64,000 nt of DNA, from the NCBI RefSeq assembly GCF_007680605.1, contig NZ_VEIO01000001.1:2113276-2177275 (forward strand), given 5' to 3'. Made by a program: the position numbers and the translations under genes. Below the pieces are notes generated by a model, which made no database searches, was not told where the DNA came from, and was given only the letters and a program-made list of their open reading frames with translations. Origin of the DNA: Paenibacillus xylanexedens (GTDB lineage Bacteria > Bacillota > Bacilli > Paenibacillales > Paenibacillaceae). Positions 1 to 7,960 of the stretch are shown in pieces; the stretch's first letter is position 1; every line of letters begins with the position of its first letter.

Positions 1-598
1 CTCTGTGCAGTTTACGATAACGTGTGACCTCTTCAAGGTGACGCTTTAGATCATCGATTCGTCCCCGGATATGACGACGGTCTGTCTCCAGCTTGCTCTC
101 ACCCGGGCCTCTTGTCCCGATTCCGCCGCCAAGTCGTGATAGATTTTTACCGTGCCCCGACAAACGTGGCAACAAGTAGCTGTGTTGCGCCAGTTCCACC
201 TGAATAATGCCTTCTCGTGTACTGGCACGCTGTGCAAAGATATCGAGAATCAGCTGTGTACGGTCAATAATTTTCAGATCCAAAGCCTCTTCCAGATTTC
301 GGACCTGGGCGCCAGATAATTCCTGATCAAATATTGCTGTCGTTGCTCCCAACTCGTCCGCAACCAGACGAAGTTCCTCCACTTTACCTTTACCGATAAA
401 CCATTTCGTATCCCTTGTTTCCCGGTTTTGAGTTAATATACTGAGAACTTCAACTCCTGCGGTTTCAGCCAGCTTCACAAGCTCCTGTACTGAATACTCG
501 TGATTAATGCCTGAACGCTTCACTTCATCGGTAACCAGGCTGACTAATATTGCTCGGTCCTTTTTGGTTGTATCTGTATCGTGCGTACCAATTGTCAT
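1..598 (-). CDS. hflX: GTPase HflX, N-terminal part (cut by window edge)
   Basis: The first 199 codons of a ribosome-associated GTPase of the HflX family, which splits stalled ribosomes. The translation from the ATG at 596-598 begins MTIGTHDTDTTKKDRAI. It contains the typical N-terminal domain (WFIGKGKVEELR, then IFDQELSGAQVRNLEEAL) and the hallmark GGGIGTRGPGESKLETDRR, followed by the start of the coiled-coil linker. The G domain lies beyond position 1. A purine-rich GGGGAGTGGGGA stands just upstream of the start. It sits downstream of spoVK on the same strand, an order also known from Bacillus. The family call is secure; the completeness of the gene cannot be judged. Confidence 0.93.
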   Translation of the reverse strand, partial: MTIGTHDTDTTKKDRAILVSLVTDEVKRSGINHEYSVQELVKLAETAGVEVLSILTQNRETRDTKWFIGKGKVEELRLVADELGATTAIFDQELSGAQVRNLEEALDLKIIDRTQLILDIFAQRASTREGIIQVELAQHSYLLPRLSGHGKNLSRLGGGIGTRGPGESKLETDRRHIRGRIDDLKRHLEEVTRYRKLHR

Positions 599-626
599 AT
601 ATATCCCCACTCCCCTGCTCGTATAA

Positions 627-700
627 ATACATTAAACCACGAAAGCTCCGTGGCATAGTCAAAGCCGAACCGGTTAGCCCGGCCGGCTCTGTTAAAAGGT
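627..700 (-). terminator. Possible hairpin(s) between spoVK and hflX
   Basis: Reading the minus strand after the spoVK stop, an AGCCG...CGGCT hairpin followed by TTT and then a CCACG...CGTGG hairpin followed by TTTAAT lie before hflX. Both stems are short and the T tracts are weak, so this may be an attenuating structure rather than a full terminator. Confidence 0.35.
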
Positions 701-709
701 TATTATCGC

Positions 710-1681
710 TTACTTTCGTTCAAACTTCAAATCCTCCGTACGAATAGTCATCAGCTCCAGCTTACCCGGACTTCCATCCGAGTACTGCTCCAGCAAACGA
801 ACCGCCTGATGCCGAATTGATCTCTCGATTGCATTCCTTACATACCTTGCGTTACTGAACGCATGCAACGAATCATTCTTTTCCTGAAGAAGATGTTGCT
901 TTAACTTGAGTATGGTCTGCGGCATCAAAATATAATCACGCTCTTTGGCCATAATCTCCGAGATTTGGATCAACTGGTCAATCGTATAGTCTGGAAATTC
1001 AACCTGAATCGGAAAGCGGGAAGGCAAACCCGGATTCGTTTGAAGAAAAAAATCAATTTCTTCCGAGTATCCCGCCAAGATCAGAATAAACTGGTTTTTA
1101 TGGTCCTCCATTGATTTTACAAGTGTATCGATCGCTTCCTTGCCAAAATCCTTCTCCCCGCCGCGAGCCAGACTGTATGCCTCATCGATAAACAAAATGC
1201 CACCAAGGGCTTTCTTAACTAAATCTCTGGTCTTCTGAGCCGTATGACCAATATATTCCCCCACAAGGTCAGCACGTTCCACTTCAATAAGATGTCCTTT
1301 GTTCAAAACGCCCATCTTCTGAAACATTTTGGCTACGATTCTGGCTACCGTGGTTTTACCCGTTCCGGGGTTGCCTTTAAAGATCATATGATACACGTGT
1401 GCACCGCTTAGCAGACCTGCCTCGGAGCGCATCTGCGCAATCTGAAGAAACGCATAAATTTCGAACACCAAATCTTTGATATTTTCGAGTCCAACCAGTT
1501 GCTCAAGTTCACCCTGAATTTCCTGAAAATGCGCATGCTTTGTTATACTTTTAGCCGCTTGCACCGAGAGTGCTTCATCTCTAGCGAGTATTTGAGGTTC
1601 TTGGTTACGCAATACCACATTAATTTGCCTGGATGGTCTGCCTCCCGGTTGCCCTCCTGCAGCCATGACCCGTCCGTTCAT
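710..1681 (-). CDS. spoVK: Stage V sporulation protein K, AAA ATPase (CbxX/CfxQ family)
   Basis: A 323-residue AAA+ ATPase. Visible motifs are Walker A GNPGTGKTTVARIV (about residues 103-116), Walker B ILFIDEAYSL, and a C-terminal AAA lid with the sensor-2 region NARYVRNAIERSIRHQA. The CbxX/CfxQ family includes SpoVK, needed for spore maturation in Bacillus. The first 45 or so residues are rich in Gly, Arg and Gln and poorly conserved in type; the ATG used is the first in the frame. Its place between hfq/miaA and hflX matches the Bacillus order, although here a DUF402 gene and a penicillin-binding protein gene lie between spoVK and hfq. Likely expressed in the mother cell; no clear sporulation promoter was identified. 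Confidence 0.9.
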   Translation of the reverse strand: MNGRVMAAGGQPGGRPSRQINVVLRNQEPQILARDEALSVQAAKSITKHAHFQEIQGELEQLVGLENIKDLVFEIYAFLQIAQMRSEAGLLSGAHVYHMIFKGNPGTGKTTVARIVAKMFQKMGVLNKGHLIEVERADLVGEYIGHTAQKTRDLVKKALGGILFIDEAYSLARGGEKDFGKEAIDTLVKSMEDHKNQFILILAGYSEEIDFFLQTNPGLPSRFPIQVEFPDYTIDQLIQISEIMAKERDYILMPQTILKLKQHLLQEKNDSLHAFSNARYVRNAIERSIRHQAVRLLEQYSDGSPGKLELMTIRTEDLKFERK

Positions 1682-1795
1682 TCGCCATCACCTCTATTTT
1701 ATCGGGCTGATCTCTCCTGATTATTAATGTATTCTATCAGGTGTCCAGATATTAGAAGGATGTACAAGAAAAGTTCCGGTCAGAAAAAATTCGTT

Positions 1796-2359
1796 TTAGA
1801 CCTGGATGTTTTTGCGAAACTCACCGTTCTCAAACAACGTTTGTCTGTGCTTCAGTGATAACTGAAAGTATGGGAACACATGAGCATCAATGGCATGAAG
1901 CAGTTCCTTCGCCGTTTTGTTCGCGAGATCATAATCTCCGGTTGTAATATGTTTGCGAGACAAGGCATCCTCAAGTTCATCCTCATCCAGCAAAAAGATC
2001 TCGCCGTCCTTCAGCACAACAACGTCCAAATAGAGATCATCAAACCACGGAACGCCCTGGTCCGTAATTCCCTGGCTACGGCAAGTATCAATGTACCATT
2101 CTACAATTTGCTGCTGATCATCAAACATCGCTGTAACAACAAAGTGTTCTCCCTTCGGATAATACTGTAGCCAGGAATATCCCTTGTCAGCGATACAGAA
2201 AGTTGTACCTCCATACGTCTTCCACAGAGGTTCTTTCAAATCCTGTATGGTGTACAGCGTAATGTAACCTGTGAAAATTTTGGACTGAACGAACCGGCAT
2301 GTAAATTGTCGGTTCGTAATCCGGCGCCAGTTTGCGCGATCCCCGAATTTCCGTTTCAT
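1796..2359 (-). CDS. DUF402 domain protein
   Basis: A 187-residue soluble protein with the DUF402 fold signature: an N-terminal beta-rich part ending in DKGYSWLQYYPKGEHFVVTA, then WYIDTC, an acidic PWFDDLYLDVVV and the LLDEDELEDAL segment. The related Bacillus protein NtdP (YgaC) is a nucleoside tri- and diphosphate phosphatase, and the acidic residues here are compatible with metal binding, but this protein is a different subgroup and its substrate is unknown. The ATG is preceded by AAAGAGGGGTTCGT. It stands alone between spoVK and the penicillin-binding protein, with about 300 bases upstream. Confidence 0.75.
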   Translation of the reverse strand: MKRKFGDRANWRRITNRQFTCRFVQSKIFTGYITLYTIQDLKEPLWKTYGGTTFCIADKGYSWLQYYPKGEHFVVTAMFDDQQQIVEWYIDTCRSQGITDQGVPWFDDLYLDVVVLKDGEIFLLDEDELEDALSRKHITTGDYDLANKTAKELLHAIDAHVFPYFQLSLKHRQTLFENGEFRKNIQV

Positions 2360-2587
2360 ACGAACCCCTCTTTGCCGACTGCAGATCTATGATCTGCATT
2401 TTGGATTGGTGAACATTTATACGTCTGCTAGAGAACTATGAATATGCTCTATACAACGTATTACGAATAGCTACAGCTTACCATATTTAAAGGATACACT
2501 CAAAACTAAGCTTGTTATGTCGCTATTCATGTGTATCACATGATCTTGGATATTGAATTGCAACCTTCCTTTTGTTCGTGCAAAACA

Positions 2588-2624
2588 AAAAACGGCTTCA
2601 CCGGCGAACCGGGAAGCTGTTTTG
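2588..2624 (-). terminator. Rho-independent terminator of the penicillin-binding protein gene
   Basis: On the minus strand a GC-rich stem (AACAGCTTCCCGG / CCGGTGAAGCCGTT, TTCG loop) is followed by TTTTTTG. It lies about 35 bases after the stop codon of the gene ending at 2658. The remaining part of 2360-2587 shows nothing else I can support. Confidence 0.85.
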
Positions 2625-2657
2625 AGTACACATATATACTATTGTGAAATAGGTTTC

Positions 2658-5312
2658 TTATCCTCCCGAGCCGGATTGAGGGGCAGAAGGAGCTTCTGCT
2701 CCTCCGCCGTCTCCACTGGTTCCACTATCTGGGGGTGTAACGACTTGACCCGGTGTACTCACTCCACCATCACTTGAGCCGTCACTTCCAGGATCAGTCG
2801 TTCCTTGCCCTGGCGGAGTACCACCACCGTCCGGTTGACCATTGCCAGGACCCGATCCACCATTGTTACCATTGTTGCCATTACCATTACCATTGTTGCC
2901 ATTCTCGCTTCCATTACCATTGTTACCATTCGGGTTACCATTATCGCCCGCGCCCGCTCCATTGTCCGGATTATCCGTGCCTGGCACTTCAGGATCAGTA
3001 CCTGTTTCAGGATCTGTACCCGGATCTGGTTGCTGCGGATCAATCTCCTGAGCCTCGATCATAAGCGAAATGGTATTAGATGGACTGGTTTCCTGTGCGG
3101 AAGCCGTATCATAAGCCGTTACATAATACTCATAGGTTAGCCCCGGTAGCGCACTTAAATCCTGCGCACTTGTTGAGCCAACAGCGTCGATTAGATGAGT
3201 AAACTGAGCTTCCGAAGTCTCCTTCCGGTAGACACGATACTGCGTATTCGCATCTCCCGTTCCAGTCCAGCTAAGTGAAACGGTCTGCGTAGATGGATCA
3301 TAAGATCCATTCAATCCGCTCACTGATAATGTCGGTTGCTGTGGTTCCTCCACGGGAGGAGGTGCCTGACCGCCGGCTGGCGTTTTGAACTCTTTCACAG
3401 GGACACCTTTTAATGCATCTCCCATGACTTTGGCAAAAAACGCTGCCGACAGCTTACTGCTGTTCTTAAGCATATGTTTTGCATCCGGATTGTCATATCC
3501 CATCCAAACAGCACCAGTCCACTCAGGGGTGTACCCGACAAACCACACGTCACGGTTCGAGCTGTTACCGGCAATACCACTTTGCACCGTTCCCGTTTTA
3601 CCGGCTACTGGCCGATCCAGACGAGCGGAGCGTCCGGTACCGTCATTTACTACGTTTTGCAACATCTGTGTAAGCTGATATGCGTTCTGTTCGCTCATTA
3701 CACGTTTGGTTTCTGATTTATCATGTTTGTAAATGGTTTTATCGCTACTATCCACAATACTTTTTATGGAATAGGCTTCCTGATACTCACCAAGGTTAGC
3801 AAAGGAGCTGTAAGCTTGAGCCATCTCCAGTGTATTCGTACCTTTGCTGAGACCACCAAGAGCGATTGCCAGGTTTTTGTCCTGGTCCGTCAGCTGAATG
3901 CCTACGCTTTTAGCAAAATTAACTCCGGTATTTACCCCGATCTTATCCAGCAACCATACAGCTGGAATATTTTCCGATTTTGTTATGGCATCGGTCATGC
4001 TGATCGTAGAAGAGTATCCATGCAGGTTACCCGGACAATAGTTTCCGAAACACTGCTTCTCATTGCTCAGCGGCGAGTTCGCACTGTATTGTCCTGTCTC
4101 GAGAGCCGGAGCGTAGGATACAATTGGTTTAAACGCTGATCCTGGCTGTCTCCGGCTTTGCGTTACGCGGCTATACCCTTTGGTCTGATAATCTCGTCCG
4201 CCTAACAAGGCAACAAGACTGCCATTTTCATGATTCATAATGACCATCGAACCTTGAACCTGTTGATCATCCTTGCTTGCCTCAAACAAACTGTCATCCG
4301 AGAAAGCATTCTCCACAGCTGTTTGAGCCTGTGCGTCCATTGTCGTATAAATTTTGAAACCGCCAATATTGAGATCGTCTTCTGTCATGCCCGTTACACG
4401 CTCTGCTTCACGGAGCACATAGTCAATGAAGGCTTGATACTTTCGATCTTTCTCCGGTGGCGTATATTTATAATCGACGGCCTTCGCTTCGTTCATCTCC
4501 GCCTCAGTAATGTAACCTTGCTCATACATTAATTGCAGTACTACACCACGGCGAGTCTTGGAATCATTCGGATTGCTCAGCGGATTATAAGCAGATGGGC
4601 CTTTAGGCATTGCAGCCAGTGTAGCAATCTGCCACAATTCAAGATCCTTCAGGTTGCTTTTCCCAAAATAAAACTCCGATGCTGCCTTGATTCCGTAACG
4701 CTGATGGCCAAAGAAAATCCGATTCAGGTACATCGTCAAAATTTCATCTTTTGTAAACGTACGTTCTAGAGCAGTTGCAATAGATACCTCTGTAGCTTTT
4801 CTGAAAAATGTCTTGTCACGTGATAGGAACATATTTTTGGCCAGCTGTTGGGTCAGCGTACTACCGCCCTCTACCATGGAACGTGCCATGATATCTTTGA
4901 CGGCTGCACGACCAATGGACCAGATATCTACTCCTTGGTGCTCATAGAATCGTTTATCCTCTGTAGCCACAAAGGCTTCTTTGACCAATTTCGGAATATC
5001 ATCGGATTCCACAGGTTCGAGCTTTTTGATTGACAATTCGCCCATAATATTTCCATTGCGATCATATACCTTTGATGTTTCGTTAATCGTTGTTTTATTC
5101 ATGTTAGCCTTAAGCAATTTTTCACCATTTATCAGAATAAACAAATACCCCGCTAATGCAAAAAATATGGCGATTGCCACGGTGAAAAACAAAGTCCATC
5201 CAACGCGTTTTCCCGTAATTTTTTTCTTTTTAGAGGTCTTAGGTTTCGCTTTCTGGTTTGACTTGTTATTGGTGTTGCGATTATTAGACCTCGATAACGG
5301 ATCGTTTGGCAT
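2658..5312 (-). CDS. Class A penicillin-binding protein (PBP1A type) with FN3 domain and Gly/Asn-rich tail
   Basis: An 884-residue bifunctional peptidoglycan synthase. A Lys-rich cytoplasmic N-terminus (to about 32) is followed by one membrane segment (GWTLFFTVAIAIFFALAGYL). The glycosyltransferase 51 domain carries the catalytic Glu in ATEDKRFYEHQG and the GGSTLTQQLAKNMFL motif. The transpeptidase domain shows the three expected motifs: SAFK (active-site Ser), SEN and KTGT. A fibronectin type III domain follows (about 675-770), then about 110 residues of low-complexity Gly, Asn, Asp, Pro and Ser. The start is supported by AGGAGGTAAC directly before the ATG. The enzyme acts outside the membrane in wall synthesis. 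The tail is longer than in the Bacillus PonA that I know, and may anchor or space the protein in the wall. Confidence 0.95.
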   Translation of the reverse strand: MPNDPLSRSNNRNTNNKSNQKAKPKTSKKKKITGKRVGWTLFFTVAIAIFFALAGYLFILINGEKLLKANMNKTTINETSKVYDRNGNIMGELSIKKLEPVESDDIPKLVKEAFVATEDKRFYEHQGVDIWSIGRAAVKDIMARSMVEGGSTLTQQLAKNMFLSRDKTFFRKATEVSIATALERTFTKDEILTMYLNRIFFGHQRYGIKAASEFYFGKSNLKDLELWQIATLAAMPKGPSAYNPLSNPNDSKTRRGVVLQLMYEQGYITEAEMNEAKAVDYKYTPPEKDRKYQAFIDYVLREAERVTGMTEDDLNIGGFKIYTTMDAQAQTAVENAFSDDSLFEASKDDQQVQGSMVIMNHENGSLVALLGGRDYQTKGYSRVTQSRRQPGSAFKPIVSYAPALETGQYSANSPLSNEKQCFGNYCPGNLHGYSSTISMTDAITKSENIPAVWLLDKIGVNTGVNFAKSVGIQLTDQDKNLAIALGGLSKGTNTLEMAQAYSSFANLGEYQEAYSIKSIVDSSDKTIYKHDKSETKRVMSEQNAYQLTQMLQNVVNDGTGRSARLDRPVAGKTGTVQSGIAGNSSNRDVWFVGYTPEWTGAVWMGYDNPDAKHMLKNSSKLSAAFFAKVMGDALKGVPVKEFKTPAGGQAPPPVEEPQQPTLSVSGLNGSYDPSTQTVSLSWTGTGDANTQYRVYRKETSEAQFTHLIDAVGSTSAQDLSALPGLTYEYYVTAYDTASAQETSPSNTISLMIEAQEIDPQQPDPGTDPETGTDPEVPGTDNPDNGAGAGDNGNPNGNNGNGSENGNNGNGNGNNGNNGGSGPGNGQPDGGGTPPGQGTTDPGSDGSSDGGVSTPGQVVTPPDSGTSGDGGGAEAPSAPQSGSGG
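2857..2949 (-). repeat. Trinucleotide-like coding repeat (Asn/Gly-rich tail)
   Basis: The sequence repeats CCATTGTTACCATTGTTGCCATTA-like units, which on the minus strand encode an irregular run of Gly and Asn. It lies inside the penicillin-binding protein tail. Such tracts vary in length by slippage, so copy number may differ between strains. Confidence 0.8.
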
Positions 5313-5395
5313 GTTACCTCCTGACTCCCTTTCAGTTGCATGTTTTCTATTTCTCTGGCGAGCACAAGCTTATATTAAACCTATTTTGCCCGGAA

Positions 5396-5427
5396 TGAAA
5401 AGAACAACCCTTATTAGGTTGCTCTGT
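5396..5427 (-). terminator. Terminator after hfq
   Basis: On the minus strand GAGCAACC, loop TAATAAG, GGTTGTTC forms an 8-bp stem (one G-T pair) followed by TTTTC. It lies between hfq and the penicillin-binding protein gene, so the two are probably separate transcription units. Confidence 0.65.
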
Positions 5428-5479
5428 TTCAATACCTATACTTGTAGACGAAATGGTGTGTGAAAAGGTTTCGAATTTT

Positions 5480-5722
5480 TTAAGCTTCGCCGCCGTTGTC
5501 TTGCTGCATCAGCGATACGCTGCGTTGCGGCGTGAACGTGGAGATGGCATGCTTGTAGACCATTTGCTGGCGTCCGTCGCTGTCAATGACGATCGTAAAA
5601 TTGTCAAATGCCTTGATCGTCCCGCGGATTTGGAAGCCATTGGTCAGATAGACCGTAGCCGGAATGTTTTCTTTCCGCAGTTGGTTCAAGAACGTATCTT
5701 GGATGTTGATGGACTTGTTCAT
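5480..5722 (-). CDS. hfq: RNA chaperone Hfq
   Basis: An 80-residue Sm-like protein: [18 protein letters not shown], then the Sm1 part with [21 protein letters not shown] and the Sm2 motif [12 protein letters not shown] (the YKHA core of Hfq). It forms a hexameric ring that binds U-rich and A-rich RNA. The reading frame is open further upstream, but the start at 5720-5722 is preferred because TGGGGG lies 8 bases before it and the protein then aligns with the family from its first residue. The short tail is typical of Gram-positive Hfq. It is followed on the same strand by a terminator and preceded by a probable extended -10 promoter. Confidence 0.95.
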   Translation of the reverse strand: MNKSINIQDTFLNQLRKENIPATVYLTNGFQIRGTIKAFDNFTIVIDSDGRQQMVYKHAISTFTPQRSVSLMQQDNGGEA

Positions 5723-6171
5723 TAGCCGTACCCCCATTGGTTCATTTGAATTCGTAGTGTAAGTATTATTCAATATCGCTGAGTAGCTTTCGTGCTATTA
5801 TATCATGAACAGTTTCATATAATCCACAAAAACCCCTTGTCCCTTTTTCACATCTTCTAGAGGAGAGGCTATGAAATTAGTAGACTTATCCATTATACAC
5901 TGCCTTACAGATTTGCAAAAGAGGAACAAATTTCACGTAATAACTGTATAAACAGCCTCCACTAAACAAGTTTTGGTGCGTTATACCGTGTTAAGTAATA
6001 TCACACTACTACTAAATGGTTCCAAACAGGAACAGACAAGTCCCTCCTACCTTCGATCTCAAAACCTCAATTTTCCGAAGAATGATCACTTAAATCTTAT
6101 CCTGAAATCAGCGATTTGAATCATATCGAGAGATTACTTTTTTTCATATATGGGTACCTACTTAAAAAAAT
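5723..6171. other. Intergenic region between miaA and hfq
   Basis: About 450 AT-rich bases without a convincing gene. It holds the extended -10 element at 5797-5802 and a second possible minus-strand promoter (TTGCAA at 5913-5918, TATAAT at 5892-5897, spacing 15). I see no RNA gene or repeat in it. Confidence 0.5.
5797..5825 (-). promoter_or_regulatory. Probable hfq promoter (extended -10)
   Basis: On the minus strand TGATATAAT gives a perfect TATAAT at 5797-5802 with the TGN extension. No good -35 stands 17 bases upstream, as is common for extended -10 promoters. It would leave a leader of about 70 bases before hfq. Confidence 0.55.
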
Positions 6172-6212
6172 AAAAAACCTCCAGCTTTTCATCGAAAGTA
6201 GAGGTTTCGTCT
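6170..6212 (-). terminator. Terminator after miaA
   Basis: On the minus strand an AAACCTC...GAGGTTT stem with a partly paired inner loop is followed by TTTTTTATTTTTTT. It starts about 10 bases after the miaA stop. Confidence 0.8.
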
Positions 6213-6220
6213 GACTAAGT

Positions 6221-7177
6221 TTAATTCCATGTATGTGTAATCAATTCACTTACTTGCTTATACTGGCCTTCGAAATTTCCCGTGTCCGTCATGTCCACCC
6301 ACTGAATATCTTTCATATGACGGAACCAGGACAGCTGACGTTTCGCAAAGCGGCGTGTATCCCTTTTAAGCCATTCCACTGCAGCATCCCAGCTAACTTC
6401 GCCTTGCAAATATGCTGCAATCTCCTTGTATCCCAAGCCCTGCATAGAAATATGACCTCGCGCGACTCCGCGGTCTATCAACGCTTTTACCTCATCGACC
6501 AGTCCTTGCTCGATCATCAGATCGATTCGTTCTTCGACTCTTGCGTATAACTTCTGGCGATCCATCGTCAACCCGATGATGAGCAGATCATAAGGAGACT
6601 CTTTTTTCTGAACAGCCAGCTGCTCCGACCATTTCTCTCCTGTAAGGTGGAAGATTTCGAGCGCACGTACAATTCGCCGCTGGTCATTCGCATGGAGACG
6701 ATCCGCACTGGCTGGATCAACTTCCCTGAGCCGATCATGAAGTGCCTGCGCCCCATGCTTCTGAGCATAACTAAACTGCTCTTCCCTGAAAGCTTCATCT
6801 GAACCACTGTCCGAAAATTGGAAGCCATAACAGACCGATTCCACGTACAACCCCGTACCACCCACGATAAAGGGCAGTTTACCCCGTGCATGAATTTCAG
6901 GAATCAAACGTGTGCAGCTTTCCTGAAACTCGGCTACGGAATACGGATATTCCGGCTCATGAATGTCAATCAGATGATGGGGAATGCCCTTCATTTCTTC
7001 CGTCGTTATTTTCGCCGTTCCGATATCCATCTCACGATAAACCTGCATGGAATCTCCCGAAATGACTTCACAGTTAAAAGCCTGTGCCAGCTCAATGCTC
7101 AATCTTGTTTTGCCTACAGCTGTCGGTCCAACCAGCACCAGCAGCTTTGGCTTTGTTTTAACTTCCGGTTTCAACAT
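6221..7177 (-). CDS. miaA: tRNA dimethylallyltransferase MiaA
   Basis: A 318-residue enzyme that transfers a dimethylallyl group to N6 of adenosine 37 in tRNAs reading codons that begin with U. It shows the P-loop GPTAVGKTRLSIELA (about residues 17-31), the SGDSMQVYREMDIGTAK motif typical of the family, IPHHLIDI, the GGTGLYVES segment and the C-terminal RRFAKRQLSWFR tRNA-binding motif. Length is normal. Its start overlaps the end of the methyltransferase gene by 20 bases, so the two are probably translated together. It lies upstream of hfq as in many bacteria, but with about 500 bases and a terminator between. Confidence 0.96.
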   Translation of the reverse strand: MLKPEVKTKPKLLVLVGPTAVGKTRLSIELAQAFNCEVISGDSMQVYREMDIGTAKITTEEMKGIPHHLIDIHEPEYPYSVAEFQESCTRLIPEIHARGKLPFIVGGTGLYVESVCYGFQFSDSGSDEAFREEQFSYAQKHGAQALHDRLREVDPASADRLHANDQRRIVRALEIFHLTGEKWSEQLAVQKKESPYDLLIIGLTMDRQKLYARVEERIDLMIEQGLVDEVKALIDRGVARGHISMQGLGYKEIAAYLQGEVSWDAAVEWLKRDTRRFAKRQLSWFRHMKDIQWVDMTDTGNFEGQYKQVSELITHTWN

Positions 7178-7943
7178 TAATCACTCCGTACAAGGTTTTT
7201 GCATTCGCCCGATCCAGCACCTGGAATCCAAGCCTCTCAAACTCTGCGCTGCCGCGTTTTTCTTTCATGACCACTCGCTTGCGGGCGACTCTCTTCGCCT
7301 CTATAATGCTATCTTCCGCTAATGCATGGGCATTCGCATAGTTCCGTAAAGGCTTGATTGCACTCGAATCCAGCATCGGTTCACGAAACATTGGATCAAA
7401 ATAAACCGTATCACAGCTATGGTCAGGCAAGGAACGAAGCATTTCCAGATGATCCTGATTTCGCAGTTCAATGCGCCGGAACGCCTCGTCTATGGATGGT
7501 TCGTTGCTCTCATAATGAGACATGCCATCAAGTAGAAGTGTATAGAGCGGCTCGGAGCTTTCACAGGCTATCACACGCCCTTGAACACCTGTCGCCACCG
7601 CAAAAACGAGTGAATCCGAGCCGAGCCCTGCGGTACAATCCACAACCGTATCTCCTTCACGTACAGCACCCGCTTCCAGCATCGGATCAGGTTCTCCCCG
7701 TAACACACGTTTGGCACGTACGAATCCCATGCTCGGATGAAATTCAAGCTCGGATGCATCTTTCCGGAACAAGCGCGCTCTCCCTTTCAGCACCACCAGA
7801 ATCTCCTGAACCTTATACCGCTCAAGCAATTTGGGCAGAGATGTTCTGTTACGTGCTACATAGGTGCCGCCAGTTGCAGCAGCCAGTGCACGTGCACGTT
7901 CCACGAGAGAAGCCGCTTCCTTGTCACCCGTTGTTATATACAT
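7158..7943 (-). CDS. RsmJ-like SAM-dependent methyltransferase
   Basis: A 261-residue class I methyltransferase. The SAM-binding motif I reads VVDCTAGLGSDSLVFA (about residues 100-115) and the catalytic-loop position reads YFDPMFREP, close to the DPMFP motif of RsmJ, which makes m2G in 16S rRNA. A basic C-terminal RVARKRVVMKEKRG strand follows. It resembles the Gram-positive YpiP group; an rRNA target is inferred. GGGGGATATT precedes the ATG. It starts 17 bases after mutL and overlaps miaA by 20 bases, giving a mutS-mutL-methyltransferase-miaA series. Confidence 0.75.
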   Translation of the reverse strand: MYITTGDKEAASLVERARALAAATGGTYVARNRTSLPKLLERYKVQEILVVLKGRARLFRKDASELEFHPSMGFVRAKRVLRGEPDPMLEAGAVREGDTVVDCTAGLGSDSLVFAVATGVQGRVIACESSEPLYTLLLDGMSHYESNEPSIDEAFRRIELRNQDHLEMLRSLPDHSCDTVYFDPMFREPMLDSSAIKPLRNYANAHALAEDSIIEAKRVARKRVVMKEKRGSAEFERLGFQVLDRANAKTLYGVINVETGS

Positions 7944-7960
7944 AATATCCCCCTATAAAA

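Noticed and set aside
4981..5463. Plus-strand open frame of 160 codons
   Set aside because: Mostly antisense to the penicillin-binding protein N-terminus; the hydrophobic stretches mirror its membrane segment and Lys-rich region.
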